Below, piece after piece: positions 1 through 5,479 of a DNA stretch of 6,648 nt; the stretch's first letter is position 1; the number at the start of each line of letters is the position of its first letter. The DNA lies in contig CAYTNY010000104.1 of the NCBI GenBank assembly GCA_964439215.1, forward strand, positions 1 through 6,648, read 5' to 3'. A program made the position numbers and the translations under genes. The notes beneath the pieces were generated by a model. It worked only from the letters and a program-made list of their open reading frames with translations. It did no database searches and was not told the DNA's origin. Source of the DNA: CAYTNY01 sp964439215. Lineage in GTDB: Bacteria; Oederibacteriota; PGYV01; CAYTNY01.

Positions 1-664
1 CTCCTGAAGCGGTAATAACTAAATAAGGGAAAAGATGCCTGAAAAAATCACCGGTCAGTACTTTAATGTTTGGATTTCTATTGCGGATATATAAATCATA
101 AAACATAAATATCATGGGGATTGCAATGAATACTCCTGAGTTTCGTGTGGCGCTTGATAAGGCGGCAAAGATTGAAGCGGCAAGCCATTTTTTATCCAGA
201 ATATAGTAACAGCTCATAACGGTGAACATTAAAAATAAAGATTCTGTATAAGGGATGCTGTAGAAAAAAGTCAGAGGCGAAAACGAAAACAGCAGCAGGG
301 TATAAAGAGCGGTTTTGCCTGAATACAGCATGGAGACAAGGTTATAAAAATATATTAAGCAAACAAATAAAGAAATATTGGATATTAAACTTGCGGCCAG
401 TCTTATGTCGATGTGTAATAATGTTAACGATTTAATCAGTACAGGGTACAATGGAAACCAAGCCGCCAAGTAGTCTGAAATGTAGCCTTTTTGCGCAATT
501 ACATAATAGTGGTGCGAATCCCATTGCCCCAAGACCGAATAAAAAGCATTGAAAAAATTCTGTTCGGAATATATATTCATGTATGAAAAAACAGCAAAGA
601 TAAATAATAGGAAAGTATAAGTTCTTGAAATAAAAAATATAATTATAGGTGTTTTAAATTTCAT
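1..664 (-). CDS. PIG-V/Gpi18-like membrane glycosyltransferase, N-terminal part (runs off left edge)
   Basis: An open frame of 221 codons reads leftward from an ATG at 664-662 to the window edge without a stop, so the C-terminus is missing. The product is strongly hydrophobic. After a first membrane segment (about residues 5-29) comes a periplasm-type loop with GQWDSHHYYVIAQKGY (46-61) and WFPLYPVL (69-76), then further membrane segments, SPLTFFYSIPYTESLFLM (129-146) and SATRNSGVF (171-179). This WD...HYY / FPLYP / YTESLF / ATRNSG series matches bacterial relatives of the eukaryotic GPI mannosyltransferase PIG-V/Gpi18. These are GT-C enzymes that use polyprenyl-phosphate sugars outside the inner membrane, and Asp49 is the likely catalytic residue. 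The start is supported by AGGAAGG nine bases upstream (674-680). Sugar and acceptor are unknown, and the family call rests on motifs in a partial protein. Neighbouring genes give no pathway clue. Confidence 0.8.
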   Translation of the reverse strand, partial: MKFKTPIIIFFISRTYTFLLFIFAVFSYMNIYSEQNFFNAFYSVLGQWDSHHYYVIAQKGYISDYLAAWFPLYPVLIKSLTLLHIDIRLAASLISNISLFVCLIYFYNLVSMLYSGKTALYTLLLFSFSPLTFFYSIPYTESLFLMFTVMSCYYILDKKWLAASIFAALSSATRNSGVFIAIPMIFMFYDLYIRNRNPNIKVLTGDFFRHLFPYLVITASG

Positions 665-937
665 TTGCAGACGCCTTCCTTTAATTTTTATAATGGTGCC
701 AAGCCGTATTTTGCGCTCTTTGTATTTGCGCATATCTTCAGGAACTCTGTAATTAAGAGCCCGGCGCGGGCATTTTTTGTTATACTTTTTAAAATATCTT
801 TTCGGCCCGCGGCAGCGTTCGTAGAAACTTTTATATTGTGTTCTTTTACTCTACTACAGAAAAGCCATCTAAAAAACAAAAAACTGTCTTAAATGACGAA
901 ACTATTACAGTGTGCAGTGATGTTCTTTCCCATGGGT
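665..937. other. Intergenic stretch with no convincing gene
   Basis: Short frames exist on both strands here (for example a 63-codon minus-strand frame at 688-879), but none has a recognisable domain or a good ribosome site, so I do not call a gene. The only clear structure is a perfect 5-bp GC hairpin, GCCCG-GCG-CGGGC (759-771), followed by A and six T (773-778). In the plus direction it has the form of a short intrinsic terminator, but no plus-strand gene lies upstream of it. In the minus direction no U-run follows. Confidence 0.5.
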
Positions 938-1177
938 TTATTTTTTTATCACCATTTTTTTCAGATGCTCTTCTTTTTTGCCGTCTTTTTTTACGATATC
1001 TATTTTAACAAAATACACACCATTTGCGTAAGCGCCGGCGTCAAAGTCAATTTCTTTTTCACCGGCATTTGTTTTTGCTGTAAAAGAGTGTTTTGTTCTT
1101 CCTGAACTCTCTTTGAAATATATTTTAATCTCATCCGCTTCTTTAAGCAAATCAAATTTTATTGTATGTAAACGCAA
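938..1177 (-). CDS. Short FlgD/secretion-tail-like Ig domain fragment, probably a 5'-truncated gene remnant
   Basis: The 79-residue frame reads from a TTG at 1177-1175 to a TAA at 940-938. It stays open for only four more codons upstream before a TAG at 1192-1190. The product begins HTIKFDLLKEADEIKIYF (residues 4-21) and ends in ANGVYFVKIDIVKKDGKK (51-68) and HLKKMVIKK (71-79). This is the usual shape of the C-terminal Ig-like (FlgD-like / type IX sorting-tail-like) domain: a strand with 'IxFDLxxxxxVxIxI', a 'GVYFVKI' strand, and a closing 'KKMVIKK'. In known proteins this domain sits at the end of long secreted or surface proteins. Here there is no signal peptide and no preceding domain, and only a weak AGGA (1191-1188) ten bases before the TTG. 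I infer a remnant of a larger gene that lost its 5' part, with a small intact gene as the alternative. Confidence 0.5.
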   Translation of the reverse strand: MRLHTIKFDLLKEADEIKIYFKESSGRTKHSFTAKTNAGEKEIDFDAGAYANGVYFVKIDIVKKDGKKEEHLKKMVIKK

Positions 1178-1210
1178 AATAGAAATATCCTATTTTTTAT
1201 TCAAAAAGTA

Positions 1211-1239
1211 TTGTCCCGGAATGTAAGAAAGAGTATAAT
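1211..1239 (+). promoter_or_regulatory. Sigma70-type promoter for the PLD-family gene
   Basis: The -35 box TTGTCC (1211-1216, 4 of 6 to consensus) is followed by a 17-base spacer and a perfect -10 box TATAAT (1234-1239). Transcription would start near 1246, giving a leader of roughly 24 bases before the UUG start at 1270. It would also place the more upstream TTG at 1252 too close to the transcript end to have its own ribosome site. Confidence 0.6.
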
Positions 1240-1257
1240 AAAAATATATATTTGCAT

Positions 1258-1263
1258 AGGGAG
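1258..1263 (+). promoter_or_regulatory. Ribosome binding site deciding the UUG start at 1270
   Basis: AGGGAG lies six bases before the TTG at 1270. The in-frame TTG at 1252 has only AT-rich sequence before it and would translate this Shine-Dalgarno itself as codons. The downstream TTG is therefore the better start and gives a clean Lys-rich, hydrophobic N-terminus. Confidence 0.65.
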
Positions 1264-1269
1264 AGCGTC

Positions 1270-2715
1270 TTGAAGAAAAAAATTATTATTATTGCTGCCG
1301 GAGCTGCTGTTTTGGCTCTTTTGACGCAGGCAGTGTACCATTCGGTGAAGAAACTTCCTCCGGGAGTGGGTGTTGAGTCAGGGGATTACTATCTTGAGGA
1401 TGAGGATGTAAAGTTTTTAACGGACATAACTTACCGGAGCGGCTCGGGAGACCGGCGTATTGAACAGGAGATATTTGATGAAGTGTTTGAACTTATTGAC
1501 GGTGCTCAGAAATATATTATTTCGGATATGTTCCTCATAAATGATTTTCAGGGAAAGGTCCCGGAAACCTACAGCCTGCTTTCGGAGAAATTTTCTGATT
1601 CGCTTATCCGCAGAAAAAAGAATAAACCGGATATGAATATAACAGTTATTACTGACGGTATAAATACTGTTTTCGGCGGAATAAGATCGTCTTATTTCTC
1701 AGCGATGCGTAAAGCGGGTATAAATGTGATAATAACCGACTCTGAGCTTCTGCGCGACAGCAACCTGGTGTACTCGCCGTTTTGGCGGCTTTTTATAAAG
1801 CCGTTCGGAGAGCCTGAAGAGCCGGGCGGCATCATACCCAACCCTATAGACAATTCAGACAAGGGAATAGCAATAAGAGGCGGGCTGCGGCTTCTTAACT
1901 TCAAGGCAAACCACAGAAAGATCGTGGCCGCGGACAGTGCGCAAACTCCGGCATGTATAATAATGTCAGGCAATGCTCAGGATGCCTCAAGCGCGCATAC
2001 AAACACGGGAGTAAGACTGAAAGGAAATATCTGCGCTTATATTATTGAGAATGAAATGGAAATAGCCCGTTTTTCCGGATATGAAGGGCCGGGAATTCAA
2101 ATAAAAGAAACAGAGGATGCAAACGGCGGTATCCGCGCGCGCTTTATAACCGAGGGCGCAATAGCAAAAAATATGGAAATGCTTATTGATATGTGCGGAA
2201 AGGGCGATTCCATAAGTATGGTGATGTTTTTTCTTTCGGATAAAGGCATAACAGACCGGCTGATAAAAGCCGCAAAGCGCGGAGCGGATGTGCGTGTGGT
2301 TCTTGATCCGAACAAAGATGCTTTTGGAAGACCGCAGAACGGCATACCGAATACGGGTGCGGCCAAAAGCCTGGTTGATGGTTCGGACGGAGCGGTGAAA
2401 ATCAGATGGTATGACACGCACGGAGAACAGTGCCATGTTAAAATGACGCTTTTTGAAATAGGCGGCAGAAGTTTTATGATAAACGGTTCGGCGAATATGA
2501 CCCGCAGAAATTTAAGGAACCTTAATCTGGAAGCGGATATTCTGCTGGAGGCCCGGGATGCGGAATTTATGAATGAAGCAAAAAGTTTTTTTGAAAGAAT
2601 ATGGAACAATAAAAACGGACAATATACACTTGAATATAAAGTATATAAAAACGAAAGTATTCTGAATTATTTTTTTTACAGGATGCAGGAAGTTCTGGGA
2701 ACAGGAACTTTTTAA
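1270..2715 (+). CDS. Membrane-anchored phospholipase D superfamily protein (two HKD motifs)
   Basis: The 481-residue product begins with three lysines and a hydrophobic stretch (about residues 5-20), so it is probably held at the inner membrane or exported by a signal anchor. Two PLD half-sites are present. The first is HRKIVAAD (His215, Lys217, Asp222), followed by SGNAQDAS (233-240). The second is HVKMTLFE (His389, Lys391, Glu396 in place of Asp), followed by NGSANMTRRN (405-414). In this superfamily the two histidines share one active site and attack a phosphodiester, so cardiolipin-synthase-like transfer, phospholipid hydrolysis or nuclease activity are all possible. The hydrophobic N-terminus and size favour a lipid or envelope role. 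The HKD pairing is typical, but residues 160-205 form a long Pro/Gly-rich insert before the first motif. An RBS and promoter lie just upstream, and no partner gene is adjacent. Substrate unknown; the superfamily call is firm. Confidence 0.88.
   Translation: MKKKIIIIAAGAAVLALLTQAVYHSVKKLPPGVGVESGDYYLEDEDVKFLTDITYRSGSGDRRIEQEIFDEVFELIDGAQKYIISDMFLINDFQGKVPETYSLLSEKFSDSLIRRKKNKPDMNITVITDGINTVFGGIRSSYFSAMRKAGINVIITDSELLRDSNLVYSPFWRLFIKPFGEPEEPGGIIPNPIDNSDKGIAIRGGLRLLNFKANHRKIVAADSAQTPACIIMSGNAQDASSAHTNTGVRLKGNICAYIIENEMEIARFSGYEGPGIQIKETEDANGGIRARFITEGAIAKNMEMLIDMCGKGDSISMVMFFLSDKGITDRLIKAAKRGADVRVVLDPNKDAFGRPQNGIPNTGAAKSLVDGSDGAVKIRWYDTHGEQCHVKMTLFEIGGRSFMINGSANMTRRNLRNLNLEADILLEARDAEFMNEAKSFFERIWNNKNGQYTLEYKVYKNESILNYFFYRMQEVLGTGTF
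2688..2713 (+). terminator. Candidate intrinsic terminator overlapping the PLD stop codon
   Basis: AAGTTCTG (2690-2697) pairs with CAGGAACTT (2702-2710) with one bulged G. The loop is GGAA, a GNRA-type tetraloop, and a run of five T (2709-2713) ends in the TAA stop. Two G-U pairs could extend the base. The stem is not GC-rich, so termination may be partial. Confidence 0.4.
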
Positions 2716-2769
2716 GTAATATTATATGGGAAGGGATAAGTGTTAGAGATTGTCCTTGGAGCGGACGGT

Positions 2770-2811
2770 TTCCTGCCTGACGCGGGAATAACTGCTGATT
2801 TGCAGCAGGAA
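2770..2811 (+). promoter_or_regulatory. Pair of mutually exclusive hairpins
   Basis: CTGCTG (2792-2797) can pair with CAGCAG (2803-2808) over a five-base loop. Alternatively TTCCTGC (2770-2776) can pair with GCAGGAA (2805-2811). The right arms share bases, so only one helix can form at a time. No T-run follows, so this is not a simple terminator. It could be a folded RNA leader, an operator or chance. Confidence 0.25.
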
Positions 2812-2887
2812 TGAAATTATAAAAGAGGATAAGGATATGACGGGGCTGATGCGGTTCGGGTCCGCGAAAAAACAGAGTAAAAAAAAC

Positions 2888-2916
2888 TTTACAAATCAAA
2901 GCGAATATGCAAAAAT
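2888..2916 (+). promoter_or_regulatory. Possible weak promoter for hppA
   Basis: TTTACA (2888-2893, 5 of 6 to the -35 consensus) is followed after 17 bases by AAAAAT (2911-2916, 4 of 6 to the -10). The region is very AT-rich, so a match of this quality is expected now and then. A start here would place the structured element at 2952-3057 inside the hppA leader. Confidence 0.25.
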
Positions 2917-2951
2917 ATGCTCAATATTTTAGCATTATGTAAAAGGTCTGT

Positions 2952-3057
2952 GTAAGGATTTTGCTGAGGGAGCATTTTTAAACTGCGGCAAAAAGTCTTT
3001 TTGAAAGCCAACTCCCGTCGTCCGTACAAGCCTTAAGGTTATGCTAACAAATCTTAC
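2952..3057 (+). promoter_or_regulatory. Candidate structured 5' leader element of hppA
   Basis: GTAAGGATTT (2952-2961) pairs with AAATCTTAC (3049-3057) as a nine-pair helix with one bulged G. It closes a domain whose 3' end lies three bases before the hppA Shine-Dalgarno GGAGGT (3061-3066). Inside it are a CAAAAA / TTTTTG hairpin (2989-3003), a TGCT / AGCA hairpin (2962-2974) whose loop carries GGG, and a possible cross-pair GGGAG (2968-2972) with CTCCC (3012-3016). AGCAT (2971-2975) could instead pair with ATGCT (3041-3045). I match it to no riboswitch class I know. It may be a cis-regulatory RNA, or chance pairing in an AT-rich leader. Confidence 0.3.
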
Positions 3058-3075
3058 GAAGGAGGTAGAACGCGA

Positions 3076-5352
3076 ATGCACGGAGCAATTATTATTTCTG
3101 AACCATCAGCTTTTGAGTTTGCTTCGCTTTGGGTTATCCTGGGAATTTCCATCGTTGCTCTGCTTTACGCGTGGATTCTTGTGAAAGAAGTAATGAGCAA
3201 GTCCACCGGAAGCAAGTTAATGACAGAAATTTCAAGAAGCGTGCAGGAAGGTGCCGATGCTTATCTGGCAAGACAGTTTAAGACTATCGCCATTTTCACA
3301 CTAATTCTTTCAGTAGTTCTTTTATTTTCAGGTATGGGTCTTGGCTGGAAGATCAACATTGCCAGGACAATAGCTTTTTTAATGGGGGCTGTTTTCTCGG
3401 GCCTCACCGGTTTTGTGGGTATGAAACTGACCACAAGGGCAAATGCAAGAGTTGCGGCGGCTTCTTTGACGTCCAAAGCGGAAGCTCTTACAATTGCGTT
3501 CAGAACAGGCGCTGTTGCCGGCATGTTCACGATCGGACTTGGCCTTTTGGGCGCTACAATCATCTTTATGATGTTTCTCGGAGAAGCATCTGAAGTTCTT
3601 GTAGGATTTGGTTTTGGAGGATGTCTGCTTGCTCTGTTTATGAGGGTAGGCGGAGGAATATTCACAAAGGCAGCCGATGTCGGCGCTGACCTTGTGGGCA
3701 AGGTTGAAAAAAATATACCGGAAGACGACCCAAGGAATCCCGCGACCATTGCTGACAATGTAGGCGACAACGTGGGCGACTGCGCGGGTATGGCTGCGGA
3801 TATATTTGAGTCATACGAAGTAACGCTCGTTGCGGCAATGATTCTCGGAGCCGCGGCATTCGGAACAGTGGGTGTTATATTCCCGCTGATGCTCAGGGCA
3901 GTAGGTGTTTTGACGTCAATCGTCGGAACATACTTTGTAAAAGCAAAAAGCGAAACAGAACACGTTATGAAGCCGATAAACAGGGGATTTTTTATAGCGT
4001 CAGCCCTTTCTATAGTCGGTTTTGCCATAGTTACGATAGCGTATCTGATACCGAGCATTGCACAGCACAGCAACATAAATGCAGCGATGGCAACAAATCT
4101 CGGCTGGAAACTCTTTGCGATAACCACGATAGGTATTTTTCTGTCGTTCTTTATCTCAAAGATCACGGAACATTTCACGACAACAGAGGGCACGCCTGTT
4201 AAAGAAGTTGCAAAAGCCACTCTTACGGGGCATGCGACTACAATTATTGCAGGTGTAGCCGAAGGTATGGAATCCAGTGTATGGTCAATACTTTCGCTTG
4301 CTGCGGCGATTTTTGCGTCAATCGTTGTGTTTAACATAGCGCCGGTAGGCGATGTTGCGCATCAGGTTCTTTACGGTGTTGCGCTTGTAGGCCTCGGAAT
4401 GCTGACTGTTACGGGTATAATCGTATCCGAGGACAGTTACGGGCCTGTATCCGACAACGCGCAGGGAATCGGTGAAATGTCGGGTATGAAGCCAAAAGAA
4501 AGAAAGATACTTGACGAGCTTGATTCTGTAGGAAATTCAACAAAAGCAATAACCAAAGGTTTTGCCATTGCAACCGCTGTTATTGCGGCTGTTGCACTGT
4601 TTAGTTCCTATAATGAAGTTACCAAATTGGATTATATTGACCTTTCAAATCCGATGGTATTTGTGGGGCTGCTTATTGGCGGCGCTGTTCCTTTCCTTTT
4701 TGCTTCTCTGCTTATCAGAGCGGTTGGAAGGGCTGCTTTTCTTGTTGTAAATGAAGTAAGAAGGCAGTTCAGGGAAATCAAGGGCCTGATGGCCGGAAAA
4801 GTAAAACCTGATTCCCATAAAGTTGTTGATATCTGCACAAAAGCAGCATTGAAAGAACTTGTGGGCCCCGGGATACTTGCTATTGTAACACCGGTTGTTG
4901 TAGGTTTGTTGTTTAAAGCTGAAGCTCTCGCGGGTTATCTTGCGGGAACAATAGTTGTGGGCCAGCTGCTTGCTGTTTATCTTTCAAATGCGGGCGGCGC
5001 CTGGGACAACGCCAAAAAGTCCATTGAAGACGGGCTTTACGGCGGAAAAGGCTCGGAAGCGCATAAAGCCGCGGTTACGGGCGATACTGTAGGAGATCCT
5101 TTTAAGGATACCGCAGGACCTGCTCTTAACCCGCTTATCAAGGTTATGAACCTTGTGGCGCTTATCATTGCGCCTTTGCTTGTTAGCGGATGGGGCGCCG
5201 GATACAGTGTTTCTCTGTTTCTTGTTATTGCCGGCGGAGTGGCGCTTCTGGGATGGGCGGTATTTTTCTCAAAAAGAGAAGATACGTCCGGTGTTGCCGC
5301 GGAAATGGCAGACTTAGCGCTCAAAGGCGATAAGAAGACAAAGAAAAAATAA
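3076..5352 (+). CDS. hppA: K(+)-independent H(+)-translocating membrane pyrophosphatase
   Basis: This 758-residue polytopic protein (about 16 membrane segments) couples PPi hydrolysis to proton export across the cytoplasmic membrane. The substrate-binding signatures are present: DVGADLVGKVE (201-211), EDDPRNPATIADNVGDNVGD (216-235), ADIFESYEVT (241-250) with the transport-path Asp242 and Glu245, SEDSYGPVSDNAQGIGEMS (451-469), and near the C-terminus SNAGGAWDNAKKSIEDG (637-653) and TGDTVGDPFKDTAGPALNPL (668-687). In GNSTKAITKG (486-495), Lys490 occupies the position where K+-dependent enzymes have Ala; in Carboxydothermus hydrogenoformans the A460K change removes the K+ requirement. Known K+-independent members pump H+, not Na+. 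The length is slightly above the bacterial norm, with a lysine-rich tail. The ATG is fixed by AAGGAGGT nine bases upstream. A strong terminator follows, so it is probably monocistronic. Highly confident. Confidence 0.97.
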   Translation: MHGAIIISEPSAFEFASLWVILGISIVALLYAWILVKEVMSKSTGSKLMTEISRSVQEGADAYLARQFKTIAIFTLILSVVLLFSGMGLGWKINIARTIAFLMGAVFSGLTGFVGMKLTTRANARVAAASLTSKAEALTIAFRTGAVAGMFTIGLGLLGATIIFMMFLGEASEVLVGFGFGGCLLALFMRVGGGIFTKAADVGADLVGKVEKNIPEDDPRNPATIADNVGDNVGDCAGMAADIFESYEVTLVAAMILGAAAFGTVGVIFPLMLRAVGVLTSIVGTYFVKAKSETEHVMKPINRGFFIASALSIVGFAIVTIAYLIPSIAQHSNINAAMATNLGWKLFAITTIGIFLSFFISKITEHFTTTEGTPVKEVAKATLTGHATTIIAGVAEGMESSVWSILSLAAAIFASIVVFNIAPVGDVAHQVLYGVALVGLGMLTVTGIIVSEDSYGPVSDNAQGIGEMSGMKPKERKILDELDSVGNSTKAITKGFAIATAVIAAVALFSSYNEVTKLDYIDLSNPMVFVGLLIGGAVPFLFASLLIRAVGRAAFLVVNEVRRQFREIKGLMAGKVKPDSHKVVDICTKAALKELVGPGILAIVTPVVVGLLFKAEALAGYLAGTIVVGQLLAVYLSNAGGAWDNAKKSIEDGLYGGKGSEAHKAAVTGDTVGDPFKDTAGPALNPLIKVMNLVALIIAPLLVSGWGAGYSVSLFLVIAGGVALLGWAVFFSKREDTSGVAAEMADLALKGDKKTKKK

Positions 5353-5375
5353 TTAAGATTTAAGTTTATATACAG

Positions 5376-5406
5376 AAAAAAGGCCGGGTTTTTCCCGGCC
5401 TTTTTT
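5376..5406. terminator. Strong bidirectional intrinsic terminator after hppA
   Basis: A perfect GGCCGGG (5382-5388) / CCCGGCC (5394-5400) stem with a five-T loop is flanked by six A on the left (5376-5381) and six T on the right (5401-5406). It therefore has the form of an intrinsic terminator in both directions. It lies 24 bases after the hppA stop and cuts hppA off from ychF. Confidence 0.9.
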
Positions 5407-5442
5407 CGTAAAAAAATAAAGGTTTGAAAATATCAAATAAGA

Positions 5443-5473
5443 AAACCGGTGGTTTGGTCCGGTTTCCCGGAGG
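5443..5473 (+). promoter_or_regulatory. ychF leader hairpins and Shine-Dalgarno, candidate translational switch
   Basis: GGAGG (5469-5473), six bases before the TTG at 5480, sets the ychF start. Just upstream, AAACCGG (5443-5449) pairs with CCGGTTT (5459-5465) as a seven-pair hairpin with a nine-base loop, leaving the Shine-Dalgarno free. Alternatively TCCGG (5458-5462) pairs with CCGGA (5467-5471) over a TTTC loop, which buries the first three bases of GGAGG. The two helices share 5459-5462, so they are exclusive. Regulation by this pair is inference. The first repeat could also be a DNA operator. I see no clear -35/-10 pair in 5407-5442. Confidence 0.4.
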
Positions 5474-5479
5474 CATAAT

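Larger units (their letters stand above)
2716..3075 (+). other. 360-bp gap upstream of hppA: leader and structured elements, no gene
   Basis: No frame here has a recognisable product. A 31-codon frame from the ATG at 2837 has a poor ribosome site and low-complexity lysine content. The gap contains competing hairpins at 2770-2811, a possible weak promoter (2888-2916), an ATGCT / AGCAT inverted repeat (2917-2935) and a long-range stem enclosing about 87 bases just before the hppA ribosome site (2952-3057). It ends with the strong Shine-Dalgarno AAGGAGGT (3059-3066), nine bases before the hppA ATG. Confidence 0.5.

Noticed and set aside
759..778. GC hairpin plus T6 as a functional terminator
   Set aside because: The stem has only 5 bp and no plus-strand gene lies upstream. 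On the minus strand no U-run follows. Kept only as a note in the intergenic entry.
688..879. A 63-codon minus-strand frame upstream of the PIG-V-like gene
   Set aside because: It has no recognisable domain and no Shine-Dalgarno before its ATG, and it contains the GC hairpin at 759-771. Probably chance or decayed sequence.
665..1105. Plus-strand frames at 665-892 and 893-1105 with Phe-rich products
   Set aside because: The composition (many Phe, Cys, Leu) is what the complement of A-rich DNA gives, and 893-1105 is antisense to the Ig-domain fragment.
2837..2880. GGGGCTGATG... resembling the 3' part of a fluoride riboswitch
   Set aside because: The required upstream half (GG.GATG with a pseudoknot partner) is not present in the preceding sequence.
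2837..2932. A 31-codon plus-strand frame between the PLD gene and hppA
   Set aside because: Its Lys/Ser-rich peptide has no similarity I recognise, the purine-rich sequence before it is poorly spaced, and it overlaps the possible promoter region.
3261..4337. A long minus-strand frame of 358 codons inside hppA
   Set aside because: It is the antisense shadow of a strongly conserved gene. It has no known domain and no ribosome site of note.
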